From Baylisascaris procyonis (Eukaryota; Nematoda; Chromadorea; Rhabditida; Ascarididae), in the NCBI GenBank assembly GCA_037389465.1, contig JAZARR010000266.1, positions 1,054,001-1,118,000 on the forward strand: a stretch of DNA of 64,000 nt. Direction: 5' to 3'. A program made the position numbers and the translations under genes. Numbering within the stretch: position 1 is the stretch's first letter; each line of letters starts with the position of its first letter. Shown piece after piece: positions 1-12,800 of this stretch. A model generated the notes under the pieces. That model searched no databases. It was not told where the DNA came from and was given only the letters and a program-made list of their open reading frames with translations.

Positions 1-3000
1 TCTTCCGGGTGGCTTCAAGTTTTGCAGCACCTTCAGAGGTAATGAATCTTGTCCATTCCAACTATGTTCTACTTATGCCGCCAATCAATTGCAGGAATTC
101 TACAAAAAACTATTCAGTGGGTCAGCCGGTTTTGGAAAGTTGACTGAAATATAGCGGATGAGGCTCGGCCGGCAAAACAGATGGAAATTTTCGAGTATAT
201 TGAGTGTTTGTGAGCCTTTAAAAGTCTATGTATCCTCTGCAGGGGTCAGATGTTAGTGTTGTATATACAGCACATTGATACACAGGTATGACTCCTTAAA
301 AATGCCCGTCTTAAGTACTGTTTCACAAATCCACAACAAACAGTTACATTAAAACAGGGTCAACTGGAGAGATACACATGTGTTGAGGGACTATTAAATA
401 GCATTATGTGATAAGGAGTCCCCAAGCTGCACTCTTGATAATGTTCCTGGTTAAGCCTGACAGGAACAGTGTTTTGAACGGACCTGATCATACTTCTCCT
501 CTTCCTTGCCCAATCTTGATGTGTTTTGTTTGGTAAATAGCAAGTATGAGATCTCCATTTCATGAAGTTGGGAGCACATATGTATCTACATATTGCCTAC
601 ATTTCAAAGCTTACCATAAAAATCGAGTTTGAGATTAAGTGGAGCGGAGCTTGCAACAGCGCCAACAGTAAGCTGAGGATATTTTGAGCGGAACCAGGCA
701 GAGAGCGAACCTGTAAAAGTGATGCTGCGATTCATTAAACTAACGTACGGTGCCGTCAGAGGTTGTTTAATTCCAGTGAACTATAGTTTTCTGAACCGTT
801 CATTCAGCAACTAACCGCACCTTGAATGAAAAAGATTGAGGAGTAATTTCAAAGAGGAACGTTTGACTGACTAACATAAATATCGAATTTGCGTGAACTT
901 CCAGATTCACCTCTTTCACATATGACAGCATTTATTTTCACGGTGTGCACATGGTGGGAAGCAACTTGCCTGGGTATGATCCACCGAACGTAACCCATCT
1001 TGGATTTACGAAGCCATATTTGGCATTCATCTGTTGAATGAATTCGGCGAGATCGGCCAATGCTTGCTCCGTCGTGCAATACGCCAACGCTTCGGTTGTC
1101 ATGGTCCTAAGCGTTTTCCTTGTAGTCCACGATCAGTGTGACTCAGATGTGGCAATCCTGTTTTCACTAAGGTCACCGATATTTTCTGTCGCTCTACATG
1201 TTGCGGAATTGTTCAAGAACTAATAGAAATCCTTAGAGAGCCATTTTCTTTTCAGTAGGAAGCATGCGCTTTGCGACTTCGCAGATCAGTACGTTCGCGA
1301 AACTTGCCGATTATTGGTAGGCGGCATCCAAAATCTTGCTCCGAGCATCTTCTGGGCCGAATTCCTATCGACGGCGAATGTAGTAAATGAAGAGCAGTAT
1401 TGAAAGAAATTTCCACTCATAATGTTTTAAAGGTGTATTCTACTACTGCAGTGAACAAGTGGTAGTGAATGGAATATTGCTGAGGACAGCAACTCACCTG
1501 CTCTCATTTGACGTTCCGTTTATTTTAGCACCTGATATATCTGGCATGATGGATGAATAATGCACAAACGAATACAGGCCCTATAACGGATATAACAAGT
1601 CGTCAGTCAAGTACCTTCTCGTCGGTGCTGTAGTTGAGTAACTTATCCAACAACTGCATATGGAACTAACGGGAATGGTCGACTGTAACCAAAGAATCGA
1701 TGCTCCAAGTGGAAGGCAGCAGCACCGAACTGTTTTGCCCATTGCATCATCGAAACGTTCTCATTTCCAACCCATTTCTGATTGATCATTGATTCGCCAC
1801 CAATCATCACAAACACAACATTCTGATTGTTGTAGAACATGGGGTTATATTGGACTCGCTGAAATTGGCGATTTAAAGGAGAAATTCATTTGTTGCGTTC
1901 AACAGTTGCTGCGATGTTTCCTTAATGAATCACAAACATTCGATATACAAATTTGGTTTAGTGCAGCAGTTCTGCTTGCTATTTCGGCTAGCATTCTTAT
2001 GAAACACTCAGATCGTGATTCCATCTTAAGATGACGACGTTCACAAAAAGGGATGCTGCTGTCGGAGTTCGGCTCAATGATTCTCAACATACGATTAATC
2101 TGCTTGTTGCTGAACATATTGTGTCCTTCCTCATTCGTCATACAATGAATTCAGCTATATTGTGATGACTATTTTATTACGGGGCAAGTTCATCGTTCAA
2201 TACTTAACAGTTCATATTTATCAGTAGTCATGACCTGCTCCCAATTATAATGGTAATTTGCATAGGCGCGCTCGTGAAGTATGTTTCTGCGTGAACGAGC
2301 CACAAATGCATTGCGCAGATTACAAAAGGAAGCCACTTGTAATTTTCTTCACATCACATTTCGCAAATATCTGCAAAGTGAAAAATTTTACTCGAATAAA
2401 TGCATCTTTCGCCAAATGTTGGTCAATTTGCAGTGCTCTCATATGTCGTCCATCCCTTGAGAACGCCTTTATTAACAGATATTTTTGGATGATCTTATGT
2501 CGCGATCTTTCAATTTGCAAACCACACCTGTTCCCATGTCCGCGTATCGGATTTATTGAAGTGATCAATTGGTTGAATGATGGTGAATTCTTCCACATTT
2601 GGATACGAAGCTTTAACGTTTTCATTTTCACCCAATGCGTTGCGATAACCTGCCTGCAAAGTGGAAAAATACAGCACTTGAGAACAGTTTATATTGATGT
2701 AGATGGCAGAGCTGAAACAATGAGGATTGCATCTATGTTCTTCGTCCTTCACTACCAGCAAACAATTTCAGGACTCTCGTCTTCTTTGATGGCGAAACCT
2801 ATAACTTATGTATTGACACCAAATCGAAATTTATCCTTGAATTCAGGTTTTGCTCTCCTAAGCTTGCTACTTAGCGCAATCTTGCACGAAATGATTCAGC
2901 ACTGTCTCCCGTCGCTGAGTGGTACACAAGGGTCAGTTATGTGCAAACAAAAATATCGCATCCGTCCGCGCAAACCCAGGCTATTTTACTGGTGTACATC

Positions 3001-3243
3001 GGAGGTGCAATCGCCTCATCGTTTCAGCCAAATGATTATCTAATAAACGTTGTTAAATAGCGATTTCAAATTTTGCTGCCACGGAATTACCATGTCTACG
3101 TGGCGAAAAAGCCTTACCTCCAAGAAACCTCCTGGCGGTCGTCCCATAATAAAATGCGGTGCACGAGGATGTCGCAGGTGGATGTGAGCATCAGACAAGA
3201 GAGTCGAAGCAACAATAACAAACAAAGCTAGGATTGATATCAT
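1..3243 (-). CDS. S28 serine carboxypeptidase paralogue, 5' part only
   Basis: Exons: 3118-3243, 2528-2653, 1671-1858, 970-1106, 615-710, and a doubtful sixth from 99 to the window edge. Exon 1 gives a signal peptide ([19 protein letters not shown]) and GRPPGGFLE. Exon 2 has QPIDHFN and TWEQ; exon 3 has IGGES and [11 protein letters not shown]; exon 4 ends in GGSYPG with nucleophile Ser190; exon 5 has [15 protein letters not shown]. Exons 2-5 match the upstream gene in length and phase, so this is its tandem paralogue. The exons carrying the catalytic Asp and His would lie beyond position 1. The exon 2 donor (CAG/GTGTGG) is weak. Exon 6 ([12 protein letters not shown], a TAG, then [12 protein letters not shown]) lacks about 12 residues present in the paralogue, including a Cys. 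The gene may therefore be broken, or exon 6 may be split. The peptidase family assignment is firm; integrity is not. Confidence 0.8.
964..972 (-). other. GC-type 5' splice site, intron 4 of the downstream S28 gene
   Basis: The exon ends in CAG and the intron starts GCAAGT, the consensus of GC-AG introns. It falls inside the Gly codon right after the catalytic Ser-Tyr-Pro. The next exon starts at 710 after TTTTACAG and restores the frame as G-S-L-S-A-W-F. Confidence 0.75.
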
Positions 3244-3827
3244 GATAGCTCCCGAGTCCCTCCTTCGTAACGACTCAAAAAAAGTTCATTTCACTGCAGT
3301 GTTAGTGACCGCATTATGTCAATGAAGCAATGAAACATAGAATATTTCAAACAGTCGCATCGGTAGGTGACTTACTATTTCCGTCTTTTGTACGACGGGA
3401 ATTCCTAAGTTATGGAGAATATCGAACTAACCGCTGCCGTATGCACTGCCGCTCTCAATTTTTGTAAATGACAAATGCTTTGAAGTGTAAGTCATTTCCA
3501 AGGAAATTCGAAATCGCATTTAGCAAAGGAATTGCATCAATGACATATTGTCGGAAGGCCACATTTGCGACGAGAAGAGATACATAATCAAAGCTAAAAA
3601 TATCATCAAAGCGGAACCAGTGGAATCACTGGAACGCAAAAGTGCGTTGAGTAGGAGTGCAGAACGCGTGCTGCAGCACATTTTGAAAGTGAGGGTAACA
3701 TCGAAATTCGATAATGGAAACTTCATCGAAGCAGCGATGCAATCGCTTTTTAATCATGACAGTTATTAGGCCGCTGAAAATGTTTTTATTCAGACGAATG
3801 CAAATGGGACATAAATGCTTAATGTTT
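3244..3827. other. Intergenic gap between the two S28 genes
   Basis: 584 bp separate the stop of the upstream gene from the ATG of the downstream one, on the same strand. It contains the AATAAA at 3785-3790. Upstream of the second ATG a CTGCAG at about 3294-3299 (minus) is a possible trans-splice acceptor. No coding exon was recognised here. The spacing would allow either an operon or separate promoters. Confidence 0.5.
3785..3790 (-). terminator. AATAAA polyadenylation signal of the upstream S28 gene
   Basis: AATAAA on the minus strand, about 38 nt downstream of the TAG stop (3828-3830). The distance is normal for a nematode 3' UTR. Confidence 0.6.
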
Positions 3828-6800
3828 CTAATGAGCAGCGGCAAGTATGGTCATGGTGGTGAGAAGCGGTATCGAAGCGGCAATAACTCCACAGGTGGAT
3901 GTTGTGCCTTCCGGTGCAGCAGTCGTGGGCTCAGATGAAGACTCTGAAATCGACGAAATGTCAGCAAGGACGGTGTGCCAGAACGGTCTCTCAAAAACAT
4001 TAAGACACGGTAATACGTAGGTACTGTTGCCCCAAGAAGCGCCGCCAGGATAACAACAAAGCATACGGCGCAAATATATCGGAGCCATTTTAATGTCTAC
4101 AGTTCAGAAAGTTTCGTAACAGCATGGCATGAAAAACAAAGAAGGTGGAAGCACACTGCAGAATAGACAAAAAATAAACAACCTTTGATAAAGTATTCGA
4201 GCTCTGCTTCGATTTCGGCTCGGACTGGAGCTAGTGTAGGTGGCTCCTCGCTCCAGGGCGGATACATGTCAGCGCAATGGGCTGTACCTAGAAGTCATAC
4301 TTCCTTGCTTTCGCTTAATCGGCTGTTAAAGTCAAGTTAAAAAAGGGTAGAAGAATGAAAAAGTTGAAGCTACTCCTATATAAGTTAAAATTCATCTCAA
4401 GCGTGCATACACATCCTTGGTGCTAGCAGCACTTATGTGCTGCAAATGGCCATAAAATTTTTGCTGCGTTCACTGGAAAAATCAATTTTGAAAAAATTTA
4501 TTTTTTTAAAATTCGGAAGTTGCATCCTTCACATTTCCTGCTATACGTTTTCTTTCAAGTTCATATAGAATTCTTATTCAGAGAATGCATAGGATATTCC
4601 GCATAACAACTCAACAGAAAGTTCAAAAACAAAAACCGCATTCTGGTCATAACGAAATTCTGCAAAGAGGAAGTGATGAGTAAAAACGAAGCTGTTATCG
4701 AACAGTCATATGAGTTAATTCACTTACCTTCGATTAGTATCGCCTTTTGATGAAGCTCTGGATAGTTTTCATAGGTCCCAAGTGGATACCACGGATCAAA
4801 TGATCCATTCGGCAGAACAATATTTTTTGCCTTCAAGAATTATAGCTCTCGGACAATCTCATTAACTAATATATTCCAATGTGGTTTCCCCTTGGGCAGT
4901 CTTCAATAGCAGTTGATGCATCACGCATTTTATGACATGTCACAAGATCCAACAACGGAATCGGTGAAAAGTCCACAGCAGAATCTAATCTTTGGAGTCA
5001 GTTGCATGAATCACTCGCTTATTATTGAGTCTCATTCACCATGTAATGAAGCTTTTCTTATGAAGAACTCATGAGTAAGAGAGATGATCAAGGATAACGG
5101 ATGTTTCCATCCCATCAGCGCTCACACAAAACAGACCGACATCGCAAAGAAAAAGCCGTTGACCATCGAGGGACTTACCAATGTTTGCTGGAGCATGTAT
5201 GAGTTCAGATCCTAGCAGTGATTGCAAAGGTTTATGGGTAATGTAACGGAAGTGTGAAACGCCCTGAATATGCAATGATGCCACATAACTGTAACCACGA
5301 TGATAAATGGGAGATAAATGATAAACAAAACAGTGCTAAATTACATTGTTATTGCTGAGTGGATCATCATTTTTTGTAGGGCTCATTGCAAAAAAAAAAA
5401 ACTGCAAATCGACTTATCGGAAGTGAGCATGGATGCAGAAACTTAATAGCATGAAATGATGGCTAAAAGATGGATTTTGTGTGCTTGCTGATGAAGCAAG
5501 ATTTCAAATAACCTTGTAGTTCTTTGCGTCACCGTACCGGTTCCGGAATGCGAGGTTGTTATCACGAATCGACACGATGTTGACGGTATCACCAAAGGCA
5601 TCAATGCAGATATCGATAAAATAACTGAAATAATGGCTGTATAGGTTTTCTCTCGGTCTATACGGAGGTCCCTAGCCATCTCGGGACAACTCAGCGACTG
5701 CAGAACGAGTATTTTTACCGACGAGCCTCATTGTAGGGACGGCATCAGTATTTACAATAAATATATCACTTTAAATCTTTCTGTTTCCTAACACATATGT
5801 GCTGACTTTTGCAAAGAAATCTTTTCTGATTTCCTTTCGAAGTCGACATGTCTTACTCTGAACCCGTGACATTCGATCAGTTCCATTCCTCCTGTTGCGT
5901 CTTGTAGACATTCTTTGCTATTCCGACTGACGTTCTCATGAAGTGAAACTTTGCAAAACGGCGCAGCGGCATATGCAAAGTTAGGCCAAATTGATATGGA
6001 ATATCTTCATTGCTGGATCCACTATCTCGATGGAAAATTCTAATCACCGCGTTTAATCGAAAACGATGAAGAGGAGGGCACAAATTTGCCTTCGGATAAG
6101 TTTGCTCTAATATTTCTTGAAGCCAGGTTATTTCCAGTGTTCGTTTGAGTCTGACTATGAGCACTGTATTTAAAAAAAATGGAAATTTAAGAACTGTTGC
6201 ACCAGTTCGTGGAAGATTGCCATGACTTGATTTCTTCGAGGTGTTCATGAGTTTTCACTGCTGTCTATTCAGGAAACTTGATGTGGACCTACTTACAAAA
6301 CGAGAAATTAAAACAAGAAAGAGCCGAATACAGACTAGTGTAACCAAGCAAGTGCGGCAGTAAAGAAACGAATTGAACTCACTTACCAACGTGGAGCCGA
6401 TGAAACATGTTATTTACAATGAATGAATTTGCTCACGATGAAGCAAACAAACACCTGCAGCTGGATGAACGTGAGTCCGGCTCCTACAGTTTTTTGTTTT
6501 GCATTTGCACAGAAAGATGTATGAAAGCACAGATTTGCGTAAAATGAGTTCAAAATAAGCATCGGGCACATAATCAACAATATGCGCCCCAGAGGTCGCG
6601 TGAATGGATGAGTGTACAGTGCGGAGATGGCGTCCTACCCACGACGAGCAAAAATGGAAGAAAAGAGAGCCAACTACAAGTTCAGTGTTCCCAGTCTTTT
6701 CCTGGAGCATTTCCGTTGAGCAGTAAAGCGATGGTGAAATGCGCTGGTGCAATTAGAACCAGACCTTGCAATTCCTATGTGCCTGTGTCGATATATTAGA

Positions 6801-9800
6801 AGCATGAACAGTAGTGAGTAAAACCTACTTCAAAGGAAGCATATTGCCGAAAATATTGCGTCCCTGATCAGTTGTTTGCAGAACGCCAAGCTCATTGCAA
6901 CAGAGCCACATCCATCCCCTCATCGCTGCTGAAATGTGGTAATTTTCATAAATGATCCTCCCTCAAAGTCTGTTTTCAACAACTTGTAGGCTCCAGATGA
7001 GTGTAGAAGCCTGAAACGAATGCTGCCTCGACCTGTATTCTTGTATTCTGCTTGCCCACATAACAAACTTTATGTGTTTCTACGAAATAAGAAAAGCCCA
7101 ACCTGTTCCATTCGTGAGTTATCTTAGCCGGTCGAACGCACAAATGCTCAGCAAAACGCCAACTTTTCTCTGACCTGATAAGTGCAAAATTCACGGAAAT
7201 TTTCCTTTCTTATTGAAATTCGGTCTCTGTTGGCGAGATTGATGGATCATCGTGAAAGACAATGTCAAAGACGTTTATATATGCCACATACAGTAGACAG
7301 CGCGTATTCTGCTTTAGGAGTGTCGTGACTAACACACAACACCCTGACTTTCAAAGGCATACGCACATACATAAACAAGCATATTCGAAATGTTCTCATA
7401 ATTCGAGATGCAAACGCAAGTTTATCTTAACCGAAAGTCTGGCGAAAATCGTGGAAAGCCGACAAATATCCGAACTATCTCAGCCGTTATTAGGCATATG
7501 TAGGGGAGGCGTTTTTTGAAGTTCCCTTGTCTCTTGCGTTGCCTTCGCATCATGAACAAAGATCGATCAGTGGTTCTTCGGTTTGAGGAAGGAGTCTTAC
7601 GGAAGGCAGTTTTAGCAGACTGCATATTATTCTATAGTCAAATGAGAACTGATGATCCGACCCAGGAAACCTCTATGATAGTCCAATGTCATCTAATTTT
7701 CATGTATCACCTCATCCAAAACTCTCCACAGCTACCTTTTGGGTGCTCTAAGTAGGTAATACCGGTAGAGCAAATTTGGATGACATGAAGCTGCAGATTC
7801 TCATCTAACCAAATGGATTCGGCTATACAGAGAATTCTCGTCTCATATCTGAAGCGCGGCACAGTTCGCTTCTGCCTAAGAAGTCAAAAATGATTGAAAT
7901 GGCGAGTTCCGTTTTTGCAAGTTGAAGAATCAGAATATGAAGTATTTATGGAGCTTCGAACGACCAGCCTAACGAAAGTTATTCAAGGATTCTCGATACT
8001 GATCAAAACTTTATTCATTATTTTCGTTTACTTCTTTCCTTTCCACAGCCCTTGCGAACGACCGAACTCATTATGTATGCGGAATGTTTGCGACCTTTAC
8101 GCGCGTAAGTGCGTAGTGAGTGGACGAACGAAGCTAGACGTGCAGGTTCTAGTGAGAACAATGCGCCGCATAAGATGCCTCTTCCATTTTTTAGTGCTTC
8201 CGCTTGCTCAATTTACTGCGATAATGGTGTTTTCATAATTGTACGAAACTAAAGCACATAGTACACTTGAATACCGGAGCAAGGAGGGCGACACGTTTTA
8301 TTCCGCTTGCACAAAGTGAGGTGCTCCTCTCCAGTTCCTCGTAAGAAAATTTGCACTAGTGAACTTTTTTAATGCCATGTAACCAAATCGGTAATCACAA
8401 TCTCACAGATATAAACATTCGAAATTAGCATTTCCACACTTGAAAGTTCCTGTCGCGTGCAAACAATTACGGCTATTAAGTTTGCGTGATGCAAAGGCAA
8501 ACCGTTTTCACAGCCGTTCTCGTCATCGAATGTTGTGTTAGAAAGGAGTCCGATAAGGTCCGAGTATCTGTTGGCAATGGTGCCATCGTCGCTAGGGTAA
8601 AACGTATATATCCAGTCGATGATTGCCCGCATCTAAATTTGCACTACAACGTAAATTGTTATTAGCACTGCAGTTGCCTGTCGAAAAATTTTCGTTTCGC
8701 TTCTCAAATTTGTTTCTGTTTTACCAAAAATTCATTTTGAGAGCGCTGCATATGTGTGCGTGTGTGCGCATTTATCAAAAATTCAAAGTTCATTGTGCAC
8801 ATTGTCCAACAAAAACTGAGTCCACATCTTACAACAACCGTCCCCTCCCCCGCTCCGTCTCTCTCGTCCAAATTCCAGTCTCATTCCGACTGTTCTCCAC
8901 TTCTGTGGCATCTTGACAATCGAAGGTGTCGGAAAATTTGGAAAACGATGTTTCAACACTCATTCGACTAGGGCGCAAGCGATGCGTGTGCATTTGCGGA
9001 GGAGACTAATTGTGTGCGAAAACGTGCTAATATATTATCATGAAAAGCAGCGGTATGCATATATGGTCCTCCTCTCTCTCGCTCGTCATGCAGGCAAAAG
9101 CATTAGTGAGTCTTTTTTTAGCGAAAAATATCTTGTACGTTACACCGTATGGTTTCAGACATGTTAATTTGTTGTGTCACCTTGGGCTAGAACAGTGTCA
9201 GTAAAAGTAGCGTCGCTTTTTTGTAAATTCTTATCTCCACAGCGAAGCGGTTGGCGAAGTTACAGCAGATGGTGAAGCTTTTGCAAAGAATATACGCTTT
9301 CACAGCTCCACTCACCGCATCAACTAATTTCAATACTTAGTAGCAAAAAACATCATATGGGCAATGGCCCACTCACATTTCCACTGTACCAACCGCTCCT
9401 GTAAACGATGGGAAAAGTTCCCTTTCGGTCACTTTTCTTTCATCGGTCTTTCTGAAGAATGACTGACGGAAGCGACTGTAAGTTTCCACGAATTTTAGAC
9501 ACATTTAAAAACCAATGACTCATCTGGTCGTATCATCCGGTCCTCAACAAAATGAACCTTTTACTCCCTCTTCGTCCCCCAAAAACTTCATTTGGTTCCA
9601 ATAAGAAGGTGCAAGAGCTCTTTCATTCTGTCTAAAGCAATCATGTGTCGCTAAATGTTTCTCAGGAACTGAAAGTTTTTCTTACCAGCTCCCTCTTCCG
9701 TCACGCTCTCTCTCCTCTCCTCTTTGCCTCTCCCCTCCCGAAACTCAGTACGCCAACTACAGTCAGCTGTGGAAGGATGATATAATATGGTGAGTCACTT

Positions 9801-12800
9801 CAGCACTCCGCATTACGACAAAATCGTCCTGGTGCTGCGCCTTGGATTCATCATAACAGATTCGTAAGCGTTTGAAGTTCGAAGTGATAGCGCCCTAGCA
9901 GAAAACAATTAATTGCCTTGATGAAAGTCGTTCTCGAACAGTAAAAGCTATCAAGAAGGAATATGCACAAAGCGACAACCTGCATTATGGGGTCAGTGCT
10001 TGTACTGCTCGTTATTGCGTTGCACATATTGCGAACATTGAAGCCGCCCATCGTGATACTATTCTGCAAAACGGCAGGTGTATCTAATACGATGCTATTT
10101 TTCCATCCTAGTATCTCTCAGGGTTCGAGGCCATCGTTTTGGATGAATTTATCATGGCGCCAAGCTTGAGCATAAGCATCCATGAATTGCGAGTTAAGTA
10201 AATCGTTTACATGAACTAAAAATGGAGGATAGCACTATAATAATGCAGCCATCTTCTTGCTTGTCTGATGCTTGTGCGTGTGGACAATATTGGGAAGTTG
10301 TTGAAAAATACTTCTGAGCGCATAAAAAGCATTGTTGACAATGATGCTCTAGAATTGTTTAAACGACGAACACTCAGGGATCGAAGAATAAAGAAGATGA
10401 AAATTGATGTTAGGTCACGGACTGAGAGAACGGACGGAATATTTGGTTTTTTCTAGAGTAGTTCAGTAAATGAATATCGCTATGAATCCGCTGTTATTAG
10501 AAAGCAGCTGCCCACAGGACGCTCGCCTACGAGTTCACTGTGAAGGAATGCACAGTCAACAATATCGCAATCACCGAATATCGCAATACGTCTGCCGTTT
10601 CTACAGTTGGTGGCGAAGGTTTATGGGGGATTCATCTACTCTTCGAAGTATCCAATAGCGTATAATGCTGAACTGATATGGCAAAGTGAGTCGCAGTTTT
10701 TTCTATAACACGCCGCAACTATAATCTGAGGTGCGAAAATATGCTGTTATATGGTAGATCTCAAGGAAGTACCGAATGATACACACCCTTGAAAATCGAT
10801 CGAAAGCACGACGTGAAACTGATGAAAATACATAGAAGAACTCCTCTTGTTTTTCATTCTCCAACAATTGTAGGACAAACTAACGTCAGTCGGGGATTTA
10901 CACCAGCTGGTATGAGTGCGACACTGATATGACCGTTGCTTATCGAAATGGGGGCAAAATTGCGTGCTGTAAACACCAGGGGCAAAGATGCGGCCTATGC
11001 GTTTAATACAGTTCAATTAGTGCACCGCACAATTTGTAACCAAGAGCTCACGGCGTCGAAATCGGTCACAAAATGTTCCCATCCAGGTAAATGCTACTCA
11101 AGCAGAGGTGGTTTTTCACCAAACAATGTTTTCATTCGTGGCTAGGTGATAATGACTGAACGATGTAGATAAGTGGAAATGCCCATATATTCATTTATTT
11201 ATTGTGTACTTTTGCAATTTTGATATAATGCTTGGGTCATTTCCTTGCATCTGCAGGTGCAGGGAAGTGAGAGTGAGCTACAGCCAGCAAGCATTTTATC
11301 CATTACAACACTTGCTGAAAATTAAAAAAGTGCTTAAAACTTCATTATAAGAAATTGCTCCCCAGGTAGACCAAGTGGAGACCAACTTTGCCGTTTTATT
11401 TTGAAGGCATGAAAGGCGACTTTAGAAAAGCATATTATTTTGTTGAAAGAACGTTTTCCAAGAAGCGTGAAGAAACATTGCTGTAATCATTACCCGTGCA
11501 TCATAGGTGTATTGGATCACATTCTGTAACCCACCAAACAAATACGCCATCATGTTGTGGAGATCGCGCACTGTTAATGTTGTTTCGTTGAATGCAGGCT
11601 TCAATCTAAACATAAAAATGTGTCATCATCGTCAACTATATCTGCCTCACTACACATAAGCAGAATGTGCATTTTTTTTTTTCGAAACTTCAACCAGAAG
11701 TTTAATGCTGCCCATGGAAACGCACATAGGCAGTTGTTCATACTGTTTTCATTACTGAAAATCGGCTATGCTGTTTTGCAGGGTCCTAAATGTGGACTAT
11801 TTCTGTCATCTAATTTCGCTTTATCTTACAACGACAATGCCTACAGTTTCGCTACAAACAAATGCGTTATGATTTGTCCTTGTCAACATTTTGAAATAGG
11901 TTGAACAGAACTCAATAGTCATCAAAAGAAGGTGCCTTCTAGATATGTAATGCCCTCGATTAGGACGCTCTGCTTTGCAAGCACAAAAAGCTAAGTGAGA
12001 AACGTAGTACTGCATCCTCCGGGATGGCTTGCAGAGCCAAATAAAAATTCTGCTACTTGCGTGGGAAGTTGCATTTTTAATGGGAACTTCACCATTTTTT
12101 ACTCACGTTTTTCTTATCCTTATGATGCCTTTTGGTGTCCCTTGGTAGTTATATGATTAATTTAACTTTATTCTTCTCTTCCTTTATAGCATGCCTCTTC
12201 CTGGCTGGATTTTCCTATGTTTTTATTTGAAAACGTTGTCCGTATAAAGGAGTGATTAATGTTGTATTGCATTTCAACTATACTCTTTGCTTCTGACTTT
12301 TTGGTTCCTGCGATGACCATGATTTGATTAATTCAAGTGGCGATATTCTCACGAGACAAGAAAAAAGGAGTTAATCCATCTCATGCAGAGTTTCCTTTGA
12401 AAGGGAAGAAATCTATTGCAAGGAAAATGTCGTGCAAATTTCTTCGCTGAAATTCATGTAAATATCGCAATAAAAGCATTCCATTATTAGATAAGAGGAT
12501 GTGCTGGTAGCATGACAATAATTTTTTGTATTACATCTTTATTAAGAACTCACTTCAACTTGGTGCTAAGTTCTTCACGACCAGCTACCGTTAACGCTTT
12601 GTTGAGGATGACCGTGATGGCATTACCGATTTTGTTATGGCACTCGACACTCGTATTGCGGATCACATTTTCCATCACCATTGCGTAACCTGCGAAGGAC
12701 GATATGATTATTGCACCTCCTTTGGCGGTGACATTTAGAATCCTGCATAAATCATACTGAACTTCCAAATAGAAGGGAGATGAACCTACCTCAACTTGAT

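Noticed and set aside
5877..6248. 123-codon minus-strand frame inside the S28 gene
   Set aside because: It lies in intron 10 (5625-6828), has no S28 motif and is not needed, because flanking exons join in phase without it.
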